Below are positions 31,662 to 39,405 of a DNA stretch of 64,000 nt, one piece after another (position 1 is the first letter of the stretch; each line of letters begins with the position of its first letter). The notes below the pieces were generated by a model that saw only the letters and a list, made by a program, of their open reading frames with translations, searched no databases and was not told the DNA's origin. The position numbers were made by a program, and so were the translations under genes. This stretch comes from Pelomonas candidula (GTDB taxonomy: Bacteria > Pseudomonadota > Gammaproteobacteria > Burkholderiales > Burkholderiaceae_C): NCBI RefSeq assembly GCF_043555985.1, contig NZ_JBIGIC010000007.1, positions 1 to 64,000 of the forward strand, in the 5' to 3' direction.

Positions 31662-32174
31662 GCACGGCGTTCGCGTCAGCGAACCCTGGGGCTTGGGGCG
31701 AAGTTCATGTCGCTTGCGACATGAACGCAGACCACAAGGCTGCAGCGCTGCGCGCGGCAGCGGGCCTGTAAGGCCCCGAGCGCTGCGCGCTGGTCGACTT
31801 CCGGCGCAGCCCCGTCTCCCAAGGTCAAAGGCCGCAGGCCCGACGTGAGTCGCTGCGCCGGCGCGGCCTGCGCGCGCGCCCAATGCTCGTAGCCTGACCG
31901 AGCGCGGGCGATATCCGCCTCCACGTTGCTGCCTGGCAACGTCGATTCGACCCTCGGCCATCGCACCGGACATCCCTGGGGCATGCTGCCTCAACGTGGT
32001 GCGTTGCCGCTTCCTGCCCGAGAGAACGGGCCGGATGCCAAGTCTTTACGGTCTATCGAATTTATCAATTGAAACCGATTGCATCAAATTGAATCGGCCG
32101 CTAGAGTCGGTTGGAACATGACAGAGCGGGCCTCATCCCACCAGGCCCCTAACGATTTGATCAGGAGGCAGGCG
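31662..32174. other. 513-bp spacer with a metK-tail duplication and a perfect hairpin
   Basis: No gene is convincing here. Positions 31734-31772 repeat the 39-bp metK 3' end (31624-31662) with 30 matches, encoding KAAALRAAAGL and a stop in the same phase. Between the copies is a perfect 11-bp stem with a 2-base loop (31703-31726, GTTCATGTCGC/GCGACATGAAC), probably the metK terminator or a REP-like element. Nearer the chemoreceptor, TATCGAATTTATCAATT (32054-32070) and the inverted repeat CCGATT/AATCGG (32075-32097) suggest regulatory sites. Confidence 0.55.
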
Positions 32175-33716
32175 ATGAAGATGCAATCGTTCAAGATCGG
32201 TACCCGGCTCGCGATGGGATTCGGCTTGGTGCTGGCCCTGTTGGTGCTGGCCCTGACGCTGAGCTATCGGCAGATCGGCACCGTGGGCCCGCACCTCGAA
32301 CTGCTGCTCGAACTGCAGCACCGCCAGGACATCGCGCAGGAATGGCGAGCCCAGACGCTGCTCAACGTGACCCGCACCGAAGCGGTCGCGCGTGCCGGCG
32401 GGACAGGCCCGGTGGCCGAGTTCTTCTCGCCCCACATCAAGGCGGGCAGCGCCAAGATCAACGAGTTGCAGGAGAGCCTGGCCAAGGTGGAGGACAGCGA
32501 GCGCGGCAAGGCGCTGATGGTCGAGATCACTGATGCGCGCAAGACCTATATCGACATCCGCAACCAGGTGTTCGCGCAGTTGAAGGCGGGCGAGGCCGAC
32601 GCCGCGCTTCAGACGCTGGAGGGCAAGATGCGTCCGGCGTCCGAGGCCTACATCGCCACCATCTCGCGCATGGCCGACTTCCAGGGCGAGCGCGTCCGCA
32701 CGGTGACGACGCAGGTGTTGGACGATGCCCGCCGCACGCAGACGATCATGCTGGTGCTGTGCGCCGCGTGCCTCAGCATCGGTATCGCCGCTGCCCTGCT
32801 CATCACGCGTTCCGTCGTCAATCCGCTGCGGGCCGCCATCCAGGAGGCCCAGGAAGTGGGCCAGGGCAATCTGTCGCGCGAGATCCGCAGTGTCGGCAGC
32901 GACGAGACGGCCCAGCTCACGCAGGCGCTGGCCAGCATGCAGGAGGCGCTGCGCCATCTCGTCGGCTCGGTGCGCCACAACGCCAACGAGGTGGCCACGG
33001 CCAGCTCCGAGATCGCGATGGGCGGCAACGACCTGTCCTCGCGCACCGAGCAGCAGGCCAGCGCCATCCAGCAGACGGCGGCGTCGATGGAGCAACTGTC
33101 GGCCACCGTCAAGCTCAATGCCGACAACGCCGGCCAGGCCGACCAGCTCGCGCACGATGCCACCGAGGTGGCACGCCAGGGCGGCGAGGTCGTCGGCGAG
33201 GCTGTGCAACGCATGCGCGGCATCGAGGAAAGCTCACGCAAGATCGGCGACATCATCGGCACCATCGATTCCATCGCCTTCCAGACCAACATCCTGGCGT
33301 TGAACGCGGCGGTGGAAGCGGCGCGTGCCGGCGAGCAGGGGCGCGGCTTCGCCGTCGTCGCCAGCGAGGTGCGCACGCTGGCGCAGCGCTCGGCCGAGGC
33401 GGCCAAGGAGATCAAGTCGCTGATCGGCGACAGCGTCGAGCGCGTGGAGCAGGGCGCCAGCCTCGTCAACCGCGCGGGCGAGACGATGGAGCAGGTTGTC
33501 GTCGCCATCGGCCGCGTCGCGCAGATCGTGCGCGAGATCAGTTCGGCCAGCCGGGAGCAGAGCACTGGCGTCAGCCAGGTCGGCCAGGCCATCTCACAGA
33601 TGGACGAGGCCACGCAGCAGAATGCGGCGCTGGTGGAGGAAAGCGCCGCCGCGGCCGAGAGCCTGAGGCATCAGGCCGAGGAGCTGGTGAAGCTCGTCTC
33701 GACCTTCAAGACCTGA
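32175..33716 (+). CDS. Methyl-accepting chemotaxis protein
   Basis: A 513-aa chemoreceptor. Layout: TM1 ~12-32, periplasmic four-helix-bundle sensor (~33-190, with EWRAQTLLNVTRTEAVARAGG), TM2 ~192-214, HAMP (~215-268), then the cytoplasmic signalling domain whose hairpin tip (IIGTIDSIAFQTNILALNAA, then EAARAGEQGRGFAVVA) binds CheA and CheW. The C terminus (KLVSTFKT) lacks the NWETF-type CheR tether. The ATG at 32175 has AGGAGG 8 bases upstream. The ligand is unknown. A solitary gene. Confidence 0.93.
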   Translation: MKMQSFKIGTRLAMGFGLVLALLVLALTLSYRQIGTVGPHLELLLELQHRQDIAQEWRAQTLLNVTRTEAVARAGGTGPVAEFFSPHIKAGSAKINELQESLAKVEDSERGKALMVEITDARKTYIDIRNQVFAQLKAGEADAALQTLEGKMRPASEAYIATISRMADFQGERVRTVTTQVLDDARRTQTIMLVLCAACLSIGIAAALLITRSVVNPLRAAIQEAQEVGQGNLSREIRSVGSDETAQLTQALASMQEALRHLVGSVRHNANEVATASSEIAMGGNDLSSRTEQQASAIQQTAASMEQLSATVKLNADNAGQADQLAHDATEVARQGGEVVGEAVQRMRGIEESSRKIGDIIGTIDSIAFQTNILALNAAVEAARAGEQGRGFAVVASEVRTLAQRSAEAAKEIKSLIGDSVERVEQGASLVNRAGETMEQVVVAIGRVAQIVREISSASREQSTGVSQVGQAISQMDEATQQNAALVEESAAAAESLRHQAEELVKLVSTFKT

Positions 33717-33733
33717 GGGGCTTGTCTGGCGCG

Positions 33734-34990
33734 CTAGACGCCCCTCAGCGCGTCGTCCAGCACCTCCACCCAGTGCCGCACCGGCTGGGTCGTGCCGCTT
33801 TGCAGGTGCTGGATGCAGCCGATGTTGGCCGACACGATCTGGTCGGCCTGCAGTGGCGCCAGCGCCGCGAGCTTGCGGTCGCGCAGCTGCTTGGACAGCG
33901 CGGGTTGCAGCACGGAGTAAGTGCCGGCCGAGCCGCAGCACAGGTGGCTGTCGGTGGGCGCGCAGTCGGCGACGAAGCCCAGCTCGCGCAGCGACGCCTC
34001 GACGCCGCCCTTGAGCTTCTGCCCGTGCTGCAGCGTGCAGGGCGGGTGAAAGGCCAGCCGCGTCGCCCCGGCAGCCTTGCCCGTGCGGTGCAAGCGGCCC
34101 TTGAGCGCCGGCACCAGCTCGGGCAGCAGCTCGCTCAGGTCCTTGGTCACCTCGCTGATGCGGCGGGCCTTGTCGGCATAGGCGGGGTCGGCGCTGAGCG
34201 CGTGGCCGTAGTCCTTGACCGTCACGCCGCAGCCCGACGCGTTCATGACGATGGCCTCCACGCGCTCGCCCGGCCCGGCCACCAGCGGCCACCAGGCGTC
34301 GATGTTGCGGCGCATGTCGTCCAGGGCGGCCTCGTGGTCGCCCAGGTGCTCGCGGATCGCGCCGCAGCAGCCGGCACCGTCGGCCACGACGCTCTGGATA
34401 CCGGCCGCGTCCAGCACGCGCGCCGTTGCGCTGTTGATGTTGGGCGCCATGGCCGGCTGCACGCAGCCCAGCAGCAGCAGCACCTTGCGGTTGAGCTGGC
34501 GCGTGGGCCAGTCGTGCGCGGTGGCAGGCGGCTTGGCCGGCACCTTGTCCTTCAGCGAGGCCGGCACCAGCGGCCGGAACACCTGGCCCAGCTTCATCGC
34601 CGGCTTGAACAGCGGCGACGTCAGCCCCTCCTTCAGCAGCCAGCGCGTGCGGCGCTCTGCGGCGGGGCGCTCGACCTTGGCGTCGACGACGCGCCGGCCG
34701 ATGTCGACGAGGTGGCCGTATTCGACGCCCGACGGGCAGGTCGTCTCGCAGTTGCGGCAGGTCAGGCAGCGGTCCAGATGCAGCTGCGTCTCGCGCGTCG
34801 GCTCGGCGCCTTCCAGCACCTGCTTGATCAGGTAGATGCGGCCGCGCGGGCCGTCGAGCTCGTCGCCCAGCAGCTGGTAGGTCGGGCAGGTGGCCGTGCA
34901 GAAGCCGCAGTGCACGCAGCGCCGCAGGATGGCCTCGGCCTCGGTGCCTTCCGGCGTGCCGGCGAATTCGGGAGCGAGCTGGGTTTGCAT
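33734..34990 (-). CDS. glcF: Glycolate oxidase iron-sulfur subunit
   Basis: A 418-aa subunit of membrane-associated glycolate dehydrogenase (GlcDEF), passing electrons from flavin to quinone. Two 4Fe-4S motifs: C25-x2-C28-x2-C31-x3-C35 (CVHCGFCTATCP) and C75-x2-C78-x2-C81-x3-C85 (CLTCRNCETTCP). Two CCG domains follow (LLLGCVQPAM, GAGCCGAI; FHPPCTLQH, DSHLCCGSAG). It is last in the leftward glc cluster, 6 bp after lrgB, so it is co-transcribed with the lrgAB pair that separates it from glcDE. Confidence 0.95.
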   Translation of the reverse strand: MQTQLAPEFAGTPEGTEAEAILRRCVHCGFCTATCPTYQLLGDELDGPRGRIYLIKQVLEGAEPTRETQLHLDRCLTCRNCETTCPSGVEYGHLVDIGRRVVDAKVERPAAERRTRWLLKEGLTSPLFKPAMKLGQVFRPLVPASLKDKVPAKPPATAHDWPTRQLNRKVLLLLGCVQPAMAPNINSATARVLDAAGIQSVVADGAGCCGAIREHLGDHEAALDDMRRNIDAWWPLVAGPGERVEAIVMNASGCGVTVKDYGHALSADPAYADKARRISEVTKDLSELLPELVPALKGRLHRTGKAAGATRLAFHPPCTLQHGQKLKGGVEASLRELGFVADCAPTDSHLCCGSAGTYSVLQPALSKQLRDRKLAALAPLQADQIVSANIGCIQHLQSGTTQPVRHWVEVLDDALRGV

Positions 34991-34996
34991 GGCGAG

Positions 34997-35713
34997 CTAG
35001 AACAGGAACTTGAAGATCAGCGGCATCAGCAGCGAGGCCAGCACCACCTGCACGCCCAGCGCCAGGCTGGCGTAGGCGCCGGCGTCGGCGTCCACCTGCA
35101 GCGCGCGCGCCGCGCCCAGGCCGTGGGCGCAGGTGCCCAGCGCGAAGCCGCGGGCCACCATGGGCTTCACGCCGATGAGGTCGAAAAGGTATTTGCCGCC
35201 CACCGCGCCGATCATGCCGGTCAGCACGGCGAACACGGCGGCCAGCGCGGGGATGCCGCCGATCTTCTCGGCGATGCCCATGGCCACCGGCGCGGTGACC
35301 GACTTGGTGGCCAGCGACGCGACGAGGTCCCGCGGCAGCCCCAGCGCCCAGCCGAGGGCCACCGCGCTCAGCGAGGCCGTGGCGCCGCCGGCCAGCGCCG
35401 CTACCAGGATGGCGCCCCAGCGCCGTCGCAGTTCCTCGCGCCGCTGCCACAGCGGCCAGGCCATGGCCACGACGGCCGGCCCCAGCAGGAAGTGGATGAA
35501 CTGCGCGCCGGAGAAATAGGTCGGGTAGGGCGTGCCGCTGGCCAGCAGCAGTACAGCCAGCGTGGCCACGCTCCATGGCACCGGGTTGGCCCAGGCCGCG
35601 TGGCCCAGGCGCACATAGGCGGCGTGGGCCATCACGTAGACGGCCAGCGTGACCGTCAGCCCGAACAGCGGCGTGGCGCTGAGGTAGACCCAGAGCTGGA
35701 CGAAGTCCTGCAT
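34997..35713 (-). CDS. lrgB: LrgB/CidB family membrane protein
   Basis: A 238-aa hydrophobic protein with about seven membrane segments and LrgB-family signatures (FIHFLLGPAVVAMAWPL, SLATKSVTAPVAMGIAEKIGG, GFALGTCAHGLGAARAL). Family members have been linked to murein hydrolase control, but plant PLGG1, an LrgA/LrgB-like chloroplast protein, carries glycolate and glycerate, and B. subtilis relatives carry pyruvate. Its place inside a glycolate oxidase operon supports carboxylate transport here. Confidence 0.9.
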   Translation of the reverse strand: MQDFVQLWVYLSATPLFGLTVTLAVYVMAHAAYVRLGHAAWANPVPWSVATLAVLLLASGTPYPTYFSGAQFIHFLLGPAVVAMAWPLWQRREELRRRWGAILVAALAGGATASLSAVALGWALGLPRDLVASLATKSVTAPVAMGIAEKIGGIPALAAVFAVLTGMIGAVGGKYLFDLIGVKPMVARGFALGTCAHGLGAARALQVDADAGAYASLALGVQVVLASLLMPLIFKFLF

Positions 35714-35726
35714 GTCAGCGCCGCCC

Positions 35727-35788
35727 GGCCGCCCGAAGGCGCTGACGCGCCCCCTCGGGGGGCTGTGAACGAAGTGAGCGTGGGGGCT
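35727..35788. repeat. Dispersed intergenic repeat, copy 2
   Basis: The same family as 25405-25474 and 56186-56246: GCGCCCCCTCGGGGGGC, then a TGAACGAAGTGAGCG stem and TGGGGGCT. It lies between lrgA and lrgB inside the operon, so it is not a complete terminator for the cluster. Confidence 0.65.
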
Positions 35789-35796
35789 TCAGCATG

Positions 35797-36147
35797 TCAG
35801 CCCCTCGTCTCGCGGGCCAGGAATGCCCGCAGCACCCAGGCCGTGACGGCCAGGCCCAGGCCGGTGGACACCACCACCACGACCAGCAGCCGGCCGCCGA
35901 ATTCGCCGACGAGGTGCAGGTGCGTCATCACGCCCACGCCCACCGGCACGAACAGCAGCGACAGGTGGCCCAGCAGCCCCTCGGCGGCCGGCTGCACCGT
36001 CTCGCGCAGCGGCGCCCAGCGCAGCGCGGCCAGCATCAGCAGCAGGCCCAGCACGGGGCCGGGCAGCGGCGCATGCGTCAGCCGCACGAGGGCCTCGCCC
36101 AGGGCCTGGGCGATCAGCAGCAGGGTCAGTCCACGCAGCAGCGCCAT
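35797..36147 (-). CDS. lrgA: LrgA/CidA family membrane protein
   Basis: A 116-aa holin-like membrane protein with four helices and the family's LPGPVLGLLLMLAAL and LLFVPVGVGVMTHLHL signatures. The ATG at 36147 is 2 bp before the methyltransferase stop. It acts with LrgB; in this operon the pair probably moves glycolate or a related short-chain carboxylate across the inner membrane. LrgA and LrgB genes are separated by a 62-bp dispersed repeat. Confidence 0.88.
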   Translation of the reverse strand: MALLRGLTLLLIAQALGEALVRLTHAPLPGPVLGLLLMLAALRWAPLRETVQPAAEGLLGHLSLLFVPVGVGVMTHLHLVGEFGGRLLVVVVVSTGLGLAVTAWVLRAFLARETRG

Positions 36148-36149
36148 GC

Positions 36150-36812
36150 TCAGACCTCGTAGACCAGCGTCCAGAAGTAGCCGAGCTCGCGGAACTCGAA
36201 CGGCCGGCCGCCCAGCAGCGCGGCGAACTCGTCGGCCGTGGGGAAGTTCTTCAGCACCTCGTGCTCGCTGCCATCCGACAGCTGCCGGCGCTGGAAGCCG
36301 TTGCCCTCGGCGTCGAAGCGGGTGACGGGCGTGCTGTCGCCGTCGACGTAGCGGTTGTCCATGAGCACGACGCGCGCGCCGCGGCTCAGCTGCGCATGCA
36401 GCCCGCGCAGCCAGGCCTCGCGGCGCGACATGGGCACGTGCGAGAACCACAGGCCGGCGAAGGCCGCGTCGAAGCGGCGCCCGCGCAGCGTGTCGCCCAG
36501 TGCATAGGCATTGGCCAGCTCGAAGCCGACGCGCGTGAAGTCCAGCGGCTTGAGCCGGGCGATGGCCAGCACCTCGGCGTTCAGGTCCGTGCCCAGCCAC
36601 GAGGCCGCGTCTGCCGTCGCCTCGGGCAGCCAGAATCCGGTGCCGGTGGCCACTTCCAGCACGTGGCGGCCGGCGAACTGGCCGCGCAGCCAGGCCTTCA
36701 GCGTGGCGATGTCGGCCTGGCGGTGCGGCTTGTCGAACACGCGCTCGTATTCGGCCGCCCGCTGCGCGTAGTAGCGCGGCATGGCCTGCTCGACGTTGTC
36801 AGAGGTCTGCAT
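36150..36812 (-). CDS. Class I SAM-dependent methyltransferase
   Basis: A 220-aa methyltransferase of unknown substrate. The Rossmann SAM loop is HVLEVATGTGFWLP (~50-63), the acidic strand end is WLGTDLNAEVL (~92-102), and AFAGLWFSHVPMSRREAW forms the post-strand-4 region of the ubiE-like superfamily. It starts inside the last codons of glcE and ends 2 bp before lrgA, so it is translated as part of the glc operon. A role in glycolate metabolism is not obvious; it may be a passenger. Confidence 0.85.
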   Translation of the reverse strand: MQTSDNVEQAMPRYYAQRAAEYERVFDKPHRQADIATLKAWLRGQFAGRHVLEVATGTGFWLPEATADAASWLGTDLNAEVLAIARLKPLDFTRVGFELANAYALGDTLRGRRFDAAFAGLWFSHVPMSRREAWLRGLHAQLSRGARVVLMDNRYVDGDSTPVTRFDAEGNGFQRRQLSDGSEHEVLKNFPTADEFAALLGGRPFEFRELGYFWTLVYEV

Positions 36813-37869
36813 ACAGCCGGCCCGGGTTGAAGACGCCGTGCGGGTCGAAGCTCGCCTTCAGGCGCCGGTGGATGGCCGCGAGCGGGGCCGACAGCGGCGC
36901 GAAGGCCCCGGGCGACTTGTCCAGCGCGCGGAACAGCGTCGCATGCCCGCCCACGGCGGCAGCGGCCTCGCGCACGGCGGCCGGCTCCATCGGCGTGACG
37001 ACCCAGCGCTGCGCGCCGCCCCACTCGATCAGCTGCTCGCCGTGCAGCTTCAGCTCGGGCGCCGTGCTGGGCAGGCTCAGCCGCCACAGCCTGGCGCCGC
37101 CGGCCACCGCGCGCTCGGCGCCGAGGAAGAACTCGTCGGCGTGGTCGCGCAGGCCCAGCCAGAACGCGCCGGCCATCTCGTCGGGGATGACGTCGCCGCC
37201 CAGCCTGGCGCAAGCCGCGTCGACGGCGGCCCGGGCTCCGGCCAGGCGCAGCAGCAGCGCGCCGTCCCACCAGGCGCTGGCCTCGATGGGCAGCGGCTCG
37301 CCGCCCCAGCGGTTCAGTGCCGCCAGCGCGGCGGGCTGGTCGAACTCGAAGCGCAGCGTCGCGACGGCGGCCGGCAGCGGCATCACCTTCAGCGTGACCT
37401 CGGTGATCAGCCCGAGCTGGCCCATGGCGCCGGCCAGCACGCGGCTGACGTCGAAGCCCGCCACGTTCTTCATGACCGTACCGCCGAAGCTCAGCAGCTC
37501 GCCACGGCCGTTGATGAGCACGGCGCCCAGCAGATGGTCGCGCACCGAGCCCAGCGCCGCGCGGGCGGGGCCGGACAGCCCGGCGGCCACCATGCCACCC
37601 ACCGTGCCCTTGCCACCGAAGCGCGGCGGCTCGAACGCGAAGCGCTGGCGGTTCTGCGCGAGCAGCGCCTCGACGTCGAACACCGGCGTGCCGGCCAGCA
37701 CGCTGACGAACAGCTCGCTGGGCTCGTAGGCGGTAACGCCGTTCAGCGCCAGCGTGGACAGCGGCTCGCCGGCCGGCGCCTCGCCATAGAAATCCTTGCT
37801 GCCGTGGCCGGTGATGCGCAGCGGGGTGCGCGCGTCGCGGATCTGCGCTTGTAGGTCGGCCAGGTTCAA
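36799..37869 (-). CDS. glcE: Glycolate oxidase FAD-binding subunit
   Basis: A 356-aa FAD/PCMH-type flavoprotein, the second flavin subunit of GlcDEF. Signatures: LRITGHGSKDFYG at the start, TVGGMVAAGLSGPARAALGSVRDHLLG for FAD binding, and FDPHGVFNPGRLYADL at the end. The start is probably the TTG at 37869, overlapping the glcD stop as TTGA; no better start is nearby. It overlaps the following methyltransferase gene by 14 bp. Confidence 0.93.
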   Translation of the reverse strand: MNLADLQAQIRDARTPLRITGHGSKDFYGEAPAGEPLSTLALNGVTAYEPSELFVSVLAGTPVFDVEALLAQNRQRFAFEPPRFGGKGTVGGMVAAGLSGPARAALGSVRDHLLGAVLINGRGELLSFGGTVMKNVAGFDVSRVLAGAMGQLGLITEVTLKVMPLPAAVATLRFEFDQPAALAALNRWGGEPLPIEASAWWDGALLLRLAGARAAVDAACARLGGDVIPDEMAGAFWLGLRDHADEFFLGAERAVAGGARLWRLSLPSTAPELKLHGEQLIEWGGAQRWVVTPMEPAAVREAAAAVGGHATLFRALDKSPGAFAPLSAPLAAIHRRLKASFDPHGVFNPGRLYADL

Positions 37870-39359
37870 AACCGCTCCAGCTCAGGAAAGGCCAACAGCC
37901 CGCGCCTGACGTGCATGCGGCCGTACTCGGCGCAACGGTTCAGCGTCGGAATCTGCTTGCCGGGGTTCAGCGTGCCAGCCGGGTCGAACGCGGCCTTGAG
38001 GTGCAGCATCTGCTCGCGCTCCTCGGGGCTGAACTGCACGCACATCGAGTTCAGCTTCTCCACGCCCACGCCGTGCTCGCCCGTCACCGTGCCGCCCAGC
38101 GCCACGCTGCGCTCCAGGATCTCGGCGCCGAACAGCTCGCAGCGATGCAGCTGGTCGGGGTCGTTGGCGTCGAACAGGATCAGCGGGTGCAGGTTGCCGT
38201 CGCCCGCGTGGAAGACGTTGGCGCAGCGCAGGCCGTACTTCTTCTCCATCTGCTGGATGTCCAGCAGGATGGTGGCCAGGTGCTTGCGCGGGATGGTGGA
38301 GTCCATGCACATGTAGTCGGGGCTGATGCGGCCGCTCGCCGGGAAGGCGTTCTTGCGGCCGCTCCAGAACTTCAGGCGCTGGGCCTCGTCGGCGCTGACC
38401 TGGCAGCGCGTCGCGCCGGCGGCCTGCAGCACGGCCTCCATGCGCTCGATCTCCTCGGCCACCTCCTCGGGCGTGCCGTCGCTCTCGCACAGCAGGATGG
38501 CCTCGGCCGTCAGGTCGTAGCCGGCGTGCACGAAGTCCTCCACCGCTGCCGTCATCGGCTTGTCCATCATCTCCAGGCCGGCCGGAATGATGCCGGCCGC
38601 GATGATGGCCGCCACCGCGTCGCCGGCCTTGCGCACGTCGTCGAAGCTGGCCATCACGCAGCGGGCCAGCTGCGGCTTGGGCACGAGCTTGACGGTGACC
38701 TCGGTGACGACGGCCAGCATGCCCTCGCTGCCGACGACCAGCGCCAGCAGGTCCAGCCCCGGGGCGTCCAGCGCCTCGCTGCCGAACTCGACCGGCTCGC
38801 CCTCGACGGTGAAGCCGCGCACGCGCTGCACGTTGTGCAGCGTCAGGCCGTACTTCAGGCAGTGCACGCCGCCGCTGTTCTCGGCGATGTTGCCGCCGAT
38901 GGTGCAGGCGATCTGGCTGCTGGGGTCGGGCGCGTAGTACAGCCCGTGCGGCGCGGCGGCCTCGGAGATGGCGAGGTTGCGCACGCCGCACTGCACGCGC
39001 GCGGTTCGGGCCAGCTTGTCGACGGCCAGGATCTTGTTGAACTTCGCCAGCGCCAGCGTGAGGCCGGCCTCGTGCGGCATCGCGCCGCCGGACAGGCCCG
39101 TGCCGGCGCCGCGCGCGACGACGGGCACACCCAGCCGGTGGCAGGCCTTCAGCACGGCGCCGACCTGGGCTTCGGTCTCGGGCAGCGCCACGGCCAGCGG
39201 GCGCTGGCGGTAGGCGGTCAGGCCGTCACACTCGTAGGGCGTGGTCTGCTCGGCCTGGTACAGCAGCGCATGGGCGGGCAACACGGGCGCCAGGGCCGCC
39301 ACCAGCTGCTGCAGGCGGGCCTGGCGGTCCAGGCCGGGGTCTCGAAGGGGGGCGTTCAT
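37866..39359 (-). CDS. glcD: Glycolate oxidase subunit GlcD
   Basis: A 497-aa FAD-linked oxidase catalysing glycolate to glyoxylate. The PCMH FAD domain has VPVVARGAGTGLSGGAMP and IGGNIAENSGGVHCLKYG, and the C-terminal cap has HAGDGNLHPLILFD and GGTVTGEHGVGVEKL, all typical of GlcD and D-lactate dehydrogenases. Linkage with glcE and glcF decides for glycolate oxidase. The ATG lies 46 bp after the permease gene stop in the same operon. Confidence 0.95.
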   Translation of the reverse strand: MNAPLRDPGLDRQARLQQLVAALAPVLPAHALLYQAEQTTPYECDGLTAYRQRPLAVALPETEAQVGAVLKACHRLGVPVVARGAGTGLSGGAMPHEAGLTLALAKFNKILAVDKLARTARVQCGVRNLAISEAAAPHGLYYAPDPSSQIACTIGGNIAENSGGVHCLKYGLTLHNVQRVRGFTVEGEPVEFGSEALDAPGLDLLALVVGSEGMLAVVTEVTVKLVPKPQLARCVMASFDDVRKAGDAVAAIIAAGIIPAGLEMMDKPMTAAVEDFVHAGYDLTAEAILLCESDGTPEEVAEEIERMEAVLQAAGATRCQVSADEAQRLKFWSGRKNAFPASGRISPDYMCMDSTIPRKHLATILLDIQQMEKKYGLRCANVFHAGDGNLHPLILFDANDPDQLHRCELFGAEILERSVALGGTVTGEHGVGVEKLNSMCVQFSPEEREQMLHLKAAFDPAGTLNPGKQIPTLNRCAEYGRMHVRRGLLAFPELERF

Positions 39360-39405
39360 CGCTGCCGTTCAGGTCAAGGGCCGGTGGCGGCCAACTGTAG
39401 CCCGG

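Noticed and set aside
32759..36325. 1188-codon open frame on the + strand
   Set aside because: It runs across the chemoreceptor in another frame and antisense to glcF, lrgB and lrgA, all of which have clear family motifs.
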